A DNA stretch of 64,000 bases from positions 3,311,998-3,375,997 of the forward strand of contig CP051233.1 in NCBI GenBank assembly GCA_017792425.1, written 5' to 3'. Shown in pieces: positions 33,351 through 41,970 of this stretch. A program made the translations under genes and the position numbers. Source of the stretch: Thalassovita sp. (GTDB taxonomy: Bacteria > Pseudomonadota > Alphaproteobacteria > Rhodobacterales > Rhodobacteraceae). Every line of letters starts with the position of its first letter. Positions within the stretch are counted from its first letter, which is position 1. The notes under the pieces were generated by a model. The model was not told the origin of the DNA. It worked only from the letters and a program-made list of their open reading frames with translations, and did no database searches.

Positions 33351-35285
33351 TTACCTCAGTGCGCCGGCCGCTTTCAGCGCGGCGGCCTTTTCTGCGTTGT
33401 ACCACCAGAAATCCAGCACCCCCATCGAGTAGGTCGGCAGTTCGGCGGGGTGTTCAAACATGTCCCAGTATGCGACCCAACTGGAATCGTTGTACCAGAC
33501 GGGTACCATGAACCGCTCGTAGCGCAGCACACGGTCCAGCGCCGTCAGGGCGACATCGCGTTCCTCGGCAGAGGTCGATTCCAGAGAAATATCTATGATC
33601 TTATCCACAAGCGGGCTGGCCAGACCGGCAGGATTGAACAGGCTGAACGCCGCCTCGGCCGAGCCATACATCTGGTGCAGGCCGGTGCCGGTATCCAAGA
33701 AGGTGCGATAACCATCGAAAACCAAGTCGTAGTCCCGGTCGCGCGTCCGCAAGGTGTATTGCGAGGGGTCCACCTTCTCAAACTTGGCGTCCACTCCCAT
33801 CGCCCGCATGTTCTGAACAAAGGTTTCGACCACCGCCTCCAGCGTGGCCGATCCACTTGAGGCAATCGGCAGGTTTATGGTCAACATTTGTCCCTTTGCG
33901 TTTCGGCGCATCCCGTCACTGCCAACTGGCCACCCGGCCTCGTCCAGAAGTTTCATCGCCCTACGCAGGTTACGGCGATCCTTCAGACGTTCCGGGTCAG
34001 AGACATGCGCCATGACCGCCGGTTCGGTCAGCAACTCTGGTGGGACCAGATCGCCAAGTGACTTCAGCAGTTCCAATTCGGCGCCTTCGGGGACGCCTTT
34101 CGCCTCCAGGTGGGAATCCTGCACAAAGGAATGGCGCTGTTTGAACAGTCCGAATTGAAGCGACTGGTTGGTCCATTCGAAGTTATAGGCCAATGAAATC
34201 GCTTCTCGGACGCGGCGGTCTTTCAGGACTTCGCGACCCAGGTTGAACACGATGCCGGTGGGATCTGGCGGGGTGCCATCCGGCAGGGTTTCCAGCTTGA
34301 CCCAGTTCTTCTTGACCGCCGGGAAATCATAGCCCGTCGCCCATTGCTTGGAATTGCCTTCGGCGCGGAAGGTGTATTCGCCAGCCTTGAACGCCTCGAA
34401 CGCGGCGGAATCATCGCCAAAATACTCGATCCGAATACGATCGAAGTTGTGGCGACCCTTGTTGATCGGCAGATGCCAGCCCCAGTAGTCCGGGTTTCGC
34501 CTGTAAACGATCCTGCGGTTCACCTCATAGCTGTCCAGCATGTAGGGGCCGGAACCGGGTGCTGCATCCAGGCGCGGTTCATCCAGGCGCGCGCCGGTCT
34601 TTTCGTACCAGTGACGCGGCCAGACAGGGACGCTGCCCACTTGGTCAATCAGGCTGCGACGGGAGATGCCGGTGGCGAAGGTGAACTTGACCGTGTGATC
34701 GTCCAGAGCCTCGGCGGTCAGAACCCGCTTCTTAACCGCCTGTGCATAGGAGGGAAGGCCCTGTTCCAGCAGCAAGTTGTGCGAAAACACCACGTCATGC
34801 GCAGTCACCGGTGCACCGTCTGAAAACCGCGCCTCGGGGCGCATGTGAAAGATCACCCAGGTCTTGCCTTCGTCATATTCCAGGCTTTCGGCCAAGAGCC
34901 CGTACATCTCGCCGTAGACATCCGCCGGGGCACCGCCACCCGACGCAGGTTCTTCGCCAAGCAGGCTTTCGTATACCATCCAGGCGTAGCGCCCGGACCG
35001 ACCCTTTCGGCTGTAGGGGTTCATCGAGTCGAAAGTGCCGGGGGCCCAAAGGGCGATTTCCCCCCCCTTGGGCGCGTCGGGGTTCACATAGTCGAAATGC
35101 GCATAGTCCGCCGGGTATTTCAGATCGCCGAAATAGGAATAGCCGTGGCTTTTTATCGTGGCGTCCTGCGCCTGAAGCGGCAGCGCCAGCAACAGCGCCC
35201 CCAATGCGAATGTCGCAGCGATCAGCCAGTCGGCGCTTGGGAAAATACGTGCATGGGCGTGGGCTTTGCACCGTTGGGGTTTCAC
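33351..35285 (-). CDS. yejA: Periplasmic peptide-binding protein, YejA-like
   Basis: This SBP_bac_5 family protein of 644 residues has an export signal whose hydrophobic core is WLIAATFALGALLLALPLQA, ending near residue 39. The mature part has SHGYSYFGDLKYPADYAHFD and PDAPKGGEIALW, typical of YejA. I prefer the GTG start at 35285 because AAGGAG lies eight bases upstream; an ATG at 35336 gives an unlikely 17-residue extension. It delivers oligopeptides, and in related species microcin C, to YejBEF. Confidence 0.87.
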   Translation of the reverse strand: MKPQRCKAHAHARIFPSADWLIAATFALGALLLALPLQAQDATIKSHGYSYFGDLKYPADYAHFDYVNPDAPKGGEIALWAPGTFDSMNPYSRKGRSGRYAWMVYESLLGEEPASGGGAPADVYGEMYGLLAESLEYDEGKTWVIFHMRPEARFSDGAPVTAHDVVFSHNLLLEQGLPSYAQAVKKRVLTAEALDDHTVKFTFATGISRRSLIDQVGSVPVWPRHWYEKTGARLDEPRLDAAPGSGPYMLDSYEVNRRIVYRRNPDYWGWHLPINKGRHNFDRIRIEYFGDDSAAFEAFKAGEYTFRAEGNSKQWATGYDFPAVKKNWVKLETLPDGTPPDPTGIVFNLGREVLKDRRVREAISLAYNFEWTNQSLQFGLFKQRHSFVQDSHLEAKGVPEGAELELLKSLGDLVPPELLTEPAVMAHVSDPERLKDRRNLRRAMKLLDEAGWPVGSDGMRRNAKGQMLTINLPIASSGSATLEAVVETFVQNMRAMGVDAKFEKVDPSQYTLRTRDRDYDLVFDGYRTFLDTGTGLHQMYGSAEAAFSLFNPAGLASPLVDKIIDISLESTSAEERDVALTALDRVLRYERFMVPVWYNDSSWVAYWDMFEHPAELPTYSMGVLDFWWYNAEKAAALKAAGALR

Positions 35286-35422
35286 CTGCTCATCTCCTTG
35301 TCGGTCCGTGGGTCCGGCATTTCTTCTGCGTGACAAGCTAATGGGCCGCCGCGACCATGTTCAAGCGGCTATTCCCAATCCTCACCGGGAATTGTGCAAA
35401 GCGGACCCTACAGACAGAAAAA

Positions 35423-35448
35423 GGGCCGCCGCCCGCTGGCAGCAGCCC
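35423..35448 (-). terminator. Terminator of the cytochrome c gene
   Basis: On the minus strand GGGCTGCTGCC pairs with GGCGGCGGCCC (11 bp including two G-U pairs) around the loop AGCG, followed by TTTTTCTGT. It begins 22 bp after the cytochrome stop. Confidence 0.85.
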
Positions 35449-35470
35449 CCAACAGTGGTCCAAAGGCCGA

Positions 35471-35989
35471 TTACTTGAGAGTCGCCAGATAGGCGATCAG
35501 GTCGGCGCGGTCGCCAACCTTTTTCAGACCGGCAAACGACATCTTGGTGCCCGGAGCAAAGCCCTTGGGGTTCTCCAGGAAACCGTTCAGGTTTTCAGCG
35601 GTCCAGGTTTCCGCCACAGCGGTCAGGGCGCCCGAATAGGCGAAACCGTCCGCAGCGCCAACAGCGCGATCCACGATCCCGAACAGGTAGGGACCGGTCG
35701 CGTTTGCCCCGTCCTCGATCTTGTGGCAGGCCTTGCACTTGCCGAACACCTTGGCACCGGCTTCAACGTCGGCTTCGGCCAGCAGGGTTGCGAAATCGGG
35801 GCCGGCTTCCTCTTCTGCGGCACCATGCGAATCGCCTTCGCCGGTGTCGATCACATAGGCCTGGGCATGGTCACCGTGACCGCCACCCATGTGATAAAGC
35901 GTTTCAGCCGCCCAGTTGCCCAGCAGGAACACCAGCAGAGAGCCGCAGAGCGCGCCGCCGACTTTGGTAAGGGTCATCGTGTCAAACAT
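35471..35989 (-). CDS. cycM: Membrane-anchored cytochrome c (CycM/c552-like)
   Basis: The 172-residue protein has an uncleaved N-terminal membrane anchor (GGALCGSLLVFLLGNWAAE), a flexible acidic linker with several His and Glu residues, and a class I cytochrome c domain with CKACH (heme c attachment) and the distal Met in PGTKMSFAGLK. It would carry electrons in the periplasm, typically from the bc1 complex to terminal oxidases. It is divergent from prephenate dehydratase. Confidence 0.9.
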   Translation of the reverse strand: MFDTMTLTKVGGALCGSLLVFLLGNWAAETLYHMGGGHGDHAQAYVIDTGEGDSHGAAEEEAGPDFATLLAEADVEAGAKVFGKCKACHKIEDGANATGPYLFGIVDRAVGAADGFAYSGALTAVAETWTAENLNGFLENPKGFAPGTKMSFAGLKKVGDRADLIAYLATLK

Positions 35990-36035
35990 GGTTCGCCCGT
36001 CTTTTTCGTGTCTGTCGGCGCGTATGTATCCGCTT

Positions 36036-36056
36036 CACCTTGCCTTACGCAAGGTG
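36036..36056. repeat. Perfect 8-bp hairpin in the cycM-pheA divergent region
   Basis: CACCTTGC and GCAAGGTG pair around CTTAC. It lies 47 bp upstream of the cytochrome start and 57 bp before prephenate dehydratase. It could be an operator or a leader hairpin; I recognise no known site. Confidence 0.4.
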
Positions 36057-36112
36057 TAGTTTCCGCGACCAAACGCCATCAAGGCATAAAAACCACACAG
36101 GAACCACGGAAA

Positions 36113-36946
36113 ATGACCAATCGCATCGCCTTCCAGGGAGAACCCGGCGCGTATTCCCACCAGGCCTGTCGCCAAGCGCGCCCGGACATGGAAGCGCTGC
36201 CTTGCCGAACCTTCGAAGATGCGATCGAGGCCGTGAACAGCGGAGCGGCCGATATGGCGATGCTGCCGGTAGAAAATACCACATACGGCCGAGTGGCTGA
36301 CATTCATAGGCTGCTGCCGCACAGTGGGTTGCACATCGTGGATGAAGCCTTTGTCCGGGTTCACATCAACCTGCTGACCGTTCCGGGTGCGCAGCTCGAC
36401 GACATCAAGGAAGCCTATTCGCATCTCGTATTGCTGCCGCAATGCGCAGGATTCTTGAAAAAACACGGCATCAAAGGGCGGATCAGTTCAGACAATGCCC
36501 GCGCCGCGCGTGAGGTGGCAGAGCGCGGAGACAAGCACGTTGCCGCGCTGGCCAGCGAGTTGGCCGGTGAAATCTATGGCCTGGATGTTCTGGCACGCCA
36601 CATCGAGGACCACGGCAACAACACCACGCGTTTCCTGCTGATGAGCCGCGAACCCGACTATTCGCGCCGTGGCGATCTGGGCATGATCACCAGCTTTGTT
36701 TTCCAGGTGCGCAACATCCCGGCGGCGCTGTACAAGGCGATGGGCGGGTTCGCCACCAATGGTGTCAACATGACCAAGCTGGAAAGCTACATGGTGGACG
36801 GGTCCTTTACCGCCACCCAATTCTATGCCGATATCGAAGGCCACCCGGATGACCCCAATGTCAAACTTGCGCTGGACGAACTGGACTATTTCACCACCAA
36901 CACGAAAATTCTGGGCGTTTATCCTGCCGATCAGCGCCGCCACTAA
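36113..36946 (+). CDS. pheA: Prephenate dehydratase
   Basis: The 277-residue enzyme converts prephenate to phenylpyruvate in phenylalanine synthesis. The catalytic domain starts with IAFQGEPGAYSHQA and includes the substrate motif NNTTRFLLMS near residue 180. The C-terminal ACT domain (from about 195) contains FVFQVRNIPAALYKAMGGFA and LESYM, where many homologues have ESRP; it gives feedback control by phenylalanine. The open frame extends upstream to 35357 but the conserved protein starts at 36113. Monofunctional, without a chorismate mutase domain. Confidence 0.93.
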   Translation: MTNRIAFQGEPGAYSHQACRQARPDMEALPCRTFEDAIEAVNSGAADMAMLPVENTTYGRVADIHRLLPHSGLHIVDEAFVRVHINLLTVPGAQLDDIKEAYSHLVLLPQCAGFLKKHGIKGRISSDNARAAREVAERGDKHVAALASELAGEIYGLDVLARHIEDHGNNTTRFLLMSREPDYSRRGDLGMITSFVFQVRNIPAALYKAMGGFATNGVNMTKLESYMVDGSFTATQFYADIEGHPDDPNVKLALDELDYFTTNTKILGVYPADQRRH

Positions 36947-36962
36947 GCGGCAAGCGCCCGCC

Positions 36963-37430
36963 TCAGCCCAACCTGGCGTGGCGTTTGCCCAGTTGGCGCG
37001 CGTAGTCGGCCATCATGTTGTTGAACCGCTTGCCGATTTGCCCCTTGGCCAGTTTCAGCGATTGCAACAGCAGCCGGGCTGACAGGGTTTTCGCCTCCAT
37101 CTCGACCGTGGTCACCATGCGCGTGCGGGCCCTGGACATCGGGAACAACTGGATATTCATCGCGGCCTCGATGCCTTGACCGGTCACCTTGTAGCAGGCC
37201 CGCTGCGAGGGATCGTATTCCACAAGTTCCACCTTCACCTCGCGCGGTTTTTCCCGAAAGTTGAAGGATGCCTGCCATTGTGCGCCCTGACCAAGCTCTG
37301 CCGCGCCATCAACACGCTGCACCTCTGCCCCGCGCCGCAGCACCGCCTTTTCGAAGCTTTGGAAATCGCTCAGGCAATCGAACACATAGTCGGCCGGGGC
37401 TTCGATATCCTGCTCGGTTTTGAGTTCCAT
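36963..37430 (-). CDS. SRPBCC-fold (polyketide cyclase/START-like) protein
   Basis: The 155-residue protein begins with the typical SRPBCC opening IEAPADYVFDCLSDFQSFEK and ends with an amphipathic helix (LLLQSLKLAKGQIGKRFNNM). The family binds lipids or hydrophobic molecules in a helix-grip fold. No catalytic residues can be named. It is convergent with prephenate dehydratase and follows the nudC gene on the minus strand after 52 bp. Confidence 0.8.
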   Translation of the reverse strand: MELKTEQDIEAPADYVFDCLSDFQSFEKAVLRRGAEVQRVDGAAELGQGAQWQASFNFREKPREVKVELVEYDPSQRACYKVTGQGIEAAMNIQLFPMSRARTRMVTTVEMEAKTLSARLLLQSLKLAKGQIGKRFNNMMADYARQLGKRHARLG

Positions 37431-37482
37431 CTTCTCTTGCCCGCATTTGTTTCAAGTACACTCGACGCGGGATAGTTACGCC

Positions 37483-38457
37483 TCAATCCAATCTGTCGGC
37501 AAGCCAGTTCCGCAAAAGGAACTGTGCAATCGCGCCTTTTCGTGCGGGCATCAGGTCTGGGTGGCGGCCGGAAAAAGCCAACATGATCTCTTCGCGTGAG
37601 AACCAGCGCGCGTCCTCGATTTCCTTGGGATCGATGTTCAAATCTCTGCTGGTGGCCCTGCCGGAACATCCCAGCATCAACGACGATGGAAACGCCCAGG
37701 GCTGGCTGGCGAGGTATCCCACCTCGGCAACGCACACTCCAGTTTCTTCAAACACTTCGCGTCGAACGGCGGCCTCTACCGTCTCACCAGGTTCGATGAA
37801 ACCGGCCAGCAAGGAATACATTCCCTGTGGCCACCCATGCGATCGGCCCATCAGCACATCATTGCCATTCGTGATCAGCATGATGACCACCGGATCTGTG
37901 CGCGGGAAGTGTTGGCCACCGCAAGACGCGCAGTTCCGCTGCCATCCGGCCATGACCATCTGGCTTTCTGCGCCGCACATGGCGCAAAACCGGTGCGAAC
38001 GATGCCAGCCAAACAAAGCTCGCGCCGTTGCCGCCAGTTCTGCGTCGCGTGGGCTCAACCGCGCCATGACACCCCGAAGTTCCGAAAAAAGCACATTCTC
38101 AGGCATGCTTGGATGGCGCTGTTCGCTTCGATCAAGAAAGCTGTTCAACTGCGCCTGATCCAAGTCACCCGGATCCCACGCAGAGATGTCGTGGGCAAAC
38201 ACCGGCCCCTGCTCTTCCGTCCCCAGAAAAATCGGCTGGACAGCAGCCTCGGCCAGCACGGGATGTTGCAATGGGACACGCACGACCTGTGCGCTACGAT
38301 CGTGCCCCCATTCGATCAGGGGCTTGCCCCGCCACATGACGATAGAGACGGCATCCGGGTCAGCTTGGCTGGCAATCAGACGTGCTTCGTCCCCTCGTAT
38401 TTCGGCTGCCCGTTCCAACCCCGACCCGCCAAAGGTCACCGTTTCTGCCCACTTCAT
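37483..38457 (-). CDS. nudC: NADH pyrophosphatase NudC
   Basis: The 324-residue enzyme has a zinc ribbon (CAMCGAES and CASCGGQHFPR) followed by the Nudix domain with GFIEPGETVEAAVRREVFEETG and the NudC-specific SQPWAFPSSLM. It hydrolyses NAD(H) and removes NAD caps from RNA in better-studied bacteria. The N-terminal domain is also present, so the length is normal. GGGAG precedes the ATG. Confidence 0.92.
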   Translation of the reverse strand: MKWAETVTFGGSGLERAAEIRGDEARLIASQADPDAVSIVMWRGKPLIEWGHDRSAQVVRVPLQHPVLAEAAVQPIFLGTEEQGPVFAHDISAWDPGDLDQAQLNSFLDRSEQRHPSMPENVLFSELRGVMARLSPRDAELAATARALFGWHRSHRFCAMCGAESQMVMAGWQRNCASCGGQHFPRTDPVVIMLITNGNDVLMGRSHGWPQGMYSLLAGFIEPGETVEAAVRREVFEETGVCVAEVGYLASQPWAFPSSLMLGCSGRATSRDLNIDPKEIEDARWFSREEIMLAFSGRHPDLMPARKGAIAQFLLRNWLADRLD

Positions 38458-38667
38458 CCCACACTCCCTATCTCACCGTCCGAGCCATACGCGAAAACAC
38501 CGGGCGATTTCACCTGAAAATCGCCAACCAGCTATCCCAGATACCTGCCACGGGCGGTTCAAAAGCAACAGTTGGGCGCAAAACTTCGCAGAAGCTTGCA
38601 ACTTTTTCGGAAACGGAACAACCTAAAGGCGATCAATTCGGGCAGTATCATCCAGAGCAAAACTGAC

Positions 38668-40587
38668 GTGTTCCAATCAAGGCCGTTTCCGATTTCACAA
38701 GATGAAACCCATTTGCGGGTGCTGCAGACCACGGACATCCATGCAAACCTGCTGCCGTACGACTATTTCACCGACAAGCCGGATCAGAACATCGGACTCT
38801 TGCGCCTCGCCGGAGAGATAGCCGCCGCCCGGAGTGAATGCCCCAACTGTCTGCTGTTGGATACAGGTGATTTCCTGCAAGGGACGCCCATGGGTGATCT
38901 GTTTGCCAAGGACAACCCGCGCGGATCATCCGACCATCCCACTATCGCCGTGATGCGCGAGATGGGGTTTGATGCCGGCACATTGGGCAACCACGAATTC
39001 AACTACGGACTGGATTTCCTGACGCGTGTCCTGGCTGTTCCGGGCTACCCTGTCGTTCTAGCCAACGCTGTAACCAAACCTGGGCAAACGGTAGCATCGG
39101 ACACGACGCTTTTCCCCCCTTTTGCCATCTTGGAGCGCCGGGTGATTGATGCCAGCGGACATGCCGACACGCTTCGGGTTGGGGTAATCGGTTTCGTGCC
39201 GCCGCAAGTCGCAGTCTGGGACCGGCACCACCTGAACGGTCGTGTTCAAATGCGAGGCATTGCGGAGGCCGCGCAGGCCCATGTCCCACACCTCAGGGCG
39301 GCGGGGGCGGACGTGGTCATCGCGCTGAGCCATTCCGGCATCGCAGAGACCGAAGAAACCGAAAATCAGGAAAACGCCGCCATTCCCCTAGCCGCGGTAG
39401 AGGGCATCGATGTTATCCTGTGCGGGCACCAGCACCAACGATTGCCAGGGCCGGATTTCGAAGGAGTACAGTCGGTCGATGCCACCAAGGGAGCGATTCA
39501 CGGCAAGCCAGCAGTCATGGCCGGTTTTTGGGGCTCCGACTTAGGAGTGATCGACCTTGCGCTGGTGCGCGGCCACGATGGCGCGTGGAAAATCCGCCGG
39601 CATCAATCCGCTTTGCGGCAAGCCCCCCCGTCCGAAGCGCACGTCCCGGCGCCACCAGCCCCATTGATGCGACACCACAAGCGGACGCTTTCCCATATTC
39701 GAACGCCAGTGGCGCATTCCGAACAACCGATGCACAGCTACTTTACACATGTGGGATTTGATCTGGCCTTGCGGGCAGTTGCCATGGCGCAGCGGGATTT
39801 TGCCCTGACACTGGGCGGGATGCCCGACCTTCCAGTGCTTTCCGCCGCCTCCCCCTTTCGTGCCGGGGGTCATGCAGGCCCCGGCAACTTTACCGAGGTT
39901 CCGTCAGGCCCTGTCACCCTTCGCAGCCTGGCGGATCTGTATCTGTTTCCAAACATACTGAGCGTTCTGCGCCTGACCGGCGTGCAGTTACGTGATTGGC
40001 TGGAACGCGCGGCCGGCAGATTCCATCAACTGCAACCTGGCGTGCCGGATCAACCTTTGCTGAACAGTCTGTTCCCTGCTTACAACTGCGACTTCATCCT
40101 TGGGTTGGATTATGAAATCGACCTGACCCAACCCGCACGGTTCGCGGTGGATGGCAAACTGTGCTGCCCCGAGGCGCAACGTATAGGTCGCCTGACCTAT
40201 CGCGGCCAACCGGTCTGTGCGGATCAGGAATTCCTGCTGGCCACCAACTCTTACCGCGCAGGGGGCGGAGGCGCATTTGCTGGAACCGGCCAGGACAACG
40301 AAATCCCTGTCCCACCCGAGGATATTCGCACCATCCTGACGGACTGGATACGTGCTCGGGACAGGGTTTGCATTCCAGCAGCCTTGAACTGGCGGTTTGC
40401 ACCGATTGCCGGAACCAGCGCAATTTTCGAAACCGGACCGCGCGCCCAGACCTTTCTCGGGGACGTACCGCTGGACCTGAAGCTTGCGGGGCAAAAAGAT
40501 GATGGGTTTGTTCAGATACGCCTCCAGTTGGTCGGACCGGATCATAGGCTTGCGAATCCAGCACCCGCGTCCTATATCACGCTCTGA
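38668..40587 (+). CDS. cpdB: 2',3'-cyclic-nucleotide phosphodiesterase/5'-nucleotidase family protein
   Basis: The protein of about 639 residues has the calcineurin-like phosphoesterase motifs LQTTDIHANLLPYDYF, LDTGDFLQGTPMGD, LGNHEFNYGLDFL and LCGHQHQRLPGPDF, then a 5'-nucleotidase C-terminal domain with TNSYRAGGGGAF. It resembles CpdB but has no signal peptide, so it may act in the cytoplasm. No ATG exists near the conserved start; GTG at 38668 is the best choice, with TTG at 38572 as an alternative. Its stop touches the SRP RNA gene. Confidence 0.85.
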   Translation: MFQSRPFPISQDETHLRVLQTTDIHANLLPYDYFTDKPDQNIGLLRLAGEIAAARSECPNCLLLDTGDFLQGTPMGDLFAKDNPRGSSDHPTIAVMREMGFDAGTLGNHEFNYGLDFLTRVLAVPGYPVVLANAVTKPGQTVASDTTLFPPFAILERRVIDASGHADTLRVGVIGFVPPQVAVWDRHHLNGRVQMRGIAEAAQAHVPHLRAAGADVVIALSHSGIAETEETENQENAAIPLAAVEGIDVILCGHQHQRLPGPDFEGVQSVDATKGAIHGKPAVMAGFWGSDLGVIDLALVRGHDGAWKIRRHQSALRQAPPSEAHVPAPPAPLMRHHKRTLSHIRTPVAHSEQPMHSYFTHVGFDLALRAVAMAQRDFALTLGGMPDLPVLSAASPFRAGGHAGPGNFTEVPSGPVTLRSLADLYLFPNILSVLRLTGVQLRDWLERAAGRFHQLQPGVPDQPLLNSLFPAYNCDFILGLDYEIDLTQPARFAVDGKLCCPEAQRIGRLTYRGQPVCADQEFLLATNSYRAGGGGAFAGTGQDNEIPVPPEDIRTILTDWIRARDRVCIPAALNWRFAPIAGTSAIFETGPRAQTFLGDVPLDLKLAGQKDDGFVQIRLQLVGPDHRLANPAPASYITL

Positions 40588-40679
40588 GAGGTTGGCGCGG
40601 GCAAGCTCCTCGCCAACCCGGTCAGGTCCGGAAGGAAGCAGCCGTAACGAGTCCCGCTTGGGTCGTTGTCCAGCCTCTC
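40586..40679 (+). ncRNA. ffs: Signal recognition particle RNA, bacterial 4.5S type
   Basis: The region contains the highly conserved SRP domain IV apical loop GGTCAGGTCCGGAAGGAAG at 40620-40638, where Ffh binds. The ends GAGAGG and GCCTCTC pair, with further pairing of TTGGCG and similar segments, giving a single long hairpin of about 94 nt. It starts in the stop codon of the phosphodiesterase gene, so its promoter must lie inside that gene. No strong T-run terminator follows. Ends are estimated from pairing. Confidence 0.93.
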
Positions 40680-40717
40680 ACCCTAGCCTTTGAAACAGCC
40701 AGCCACGGAGGGTTCAG

Positions 40718-40759
40718 ATGATTGTTGTTCACTATGCCTTTCGGGCAATGGCAAGCTAA
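40718..40759 (+). CDS. Candidate 13-residue small ORF
   Basis: A very short frame encodes MIVVHYAFRAMAS and is preceded by GGAGGG five bases upstream of its ATG, a better ribosome site than that of the following rsgA gene. It lies between the SRP RNA and rsgA. It may be a leader peptide or a chance match. Its length gives no statistical support. Confidence 0.25.
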   Translation: MIVVHYAFRAMAS

Positions 40760-40849
40760 GGCAATCGCCATCAACGGACTGCCCGAATCCACCCCCCGAC
40801 GCCGCAGCACCGGCCCGGAGCGACTATTCGCATTTTGCAAGGCAGAACG

Positions 40850-41893
40850 ATGACTACCAATCTGAAAACCTTGGGCTGGACCCAGTATTTCACTGGCCAG
40901 CTGACCCCCGAAGAATTTGGAACCCAATCCCCCGCACGCCTGACAGAGGTACGCCGGCGTGACGTGATTGCGCTGGATGCCAACCTGAGCCGCATTGAAC
41001 TGGCGCTGACCGGAGAACAGATCGCCAGCGATTTCGCGGTGGGTGATTTTGTCCTGACAGACGGCAACCGGATAACGCGACTGCTGGATCGTCGTTCATT
41101 GATCTCTCGCAAGGCGGCGGGGATCGCGTCGGAAACGCAACTGATCGCGGCAAACATCGATACCCTGTTCATCACGACATCCTGTAACCTCGACTTCAAC
41201 GAGGCGCGCCTAGAGCGGTATCTGGCCATCGCGATCGAGGCCGGGATCACACCGGTGATCGTGATCACCAAGGCTGACCTTCCAGAGGGCATGGACGCCG
41301 ATGCCTATGCTGATCGCGCGCGTGCCCTGTACCGTGATGCCGAAGTATTGACGATCAACGCCAAGGAGCCGGCAGAAATCGCACGGCTTGAGCCTTACTG
41401 CGGCACCGGGCAAAGCGTTGCGCTGGTAGGATCTTCCGGTGTGGGGAAATCCACTATCGCGCGAGGCTTGACTGGTGAAGATCTGGCTGTCGGCGACATC
41501 CGCCACGACGATGCCAAGGGCCGACATACCACAACGGCCCGTTCAATGTTCCTAATGAATGCCGGCGGCTGGCTGGTGGACACCCCCGGCATGCGCGAAC
41601 TGGCGCTGCACGACGCGGCTGTCGGCATCGACACCTTGTTTGCGGACATCACCGAGCTGGCGCTGTCCTGCAGGTTTTCCGACTGCCAGCACGACACAGA
41701 ACCCGGCTGCGCCATACGCACCGCCATCGAGGCAGGCGATTTGGACGCTGACCGATTGGCGCGCTGGCGAAAGCTGAAGGAAGAGGACGAGCGCAATTCC
41801 GAAACCGTGGCCGAAGCCCGGTCGCGGGGGCGCAAGTTTTCAAAGATGGCCAAATCGGTGATGAAGGCAAAACGCGCACGGCGCGGCGAATAG
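40850..41893 (+). CDS. rsgA: Ribosome small subunit-dependent GTPase RsgA
   Basis: The 347-residue circularly permuted GTPase has an OB domain (DVIALDANLSRIELAL), then G-motifs in permuted order: ITKADLP (G4), GSSGVGKSTIARGL (G1) and DTPGMRELAL (G3). The C-terminal zinc-binding module has CRFSDCQHDTEPGC. RsgA checks maturation of the 30S subunit. The start at 40850 follows AAGG at modest distance; a TTG at 40835 is in frame. Confidence 0.92.
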   Translation: MTTNLKTLGWTQYFTGQLTPEEFGTQSPARLTEVRRRDVIALDANLSRIELALTGEQIASDFAVGDFVLTDGNRITRLLDRRSLISRKAAGIASETQLIAANIDTLFITTSCNLDFNEARLERYLAIAIEAGITPVIVITKADLPEGMDADAYADRARALYRDAEVLTINAKEPAEIARLEPYCGTGQSVALVGSSGVGKSTIARGLTGEDLAVGDIRHDDAKGRHTTTARSMFLMNAGGWLVDTPGMRELALHDAAVGIDTLFADITELALSCRFSDCQHDTEPGCAIRTAIEAGDLDADRLARWRKLKEEDERNSETVAEARSRGRKFSKMAKSVMKAKRARRGE

Positions 41894-41970
41894 ACCTCGG
41901 TGCCACAAGGCCTTGCCAGCGAAGCCCCGGATGGGGATGATTGGAAGTGTCACCCTGACCAGAGCATGCC

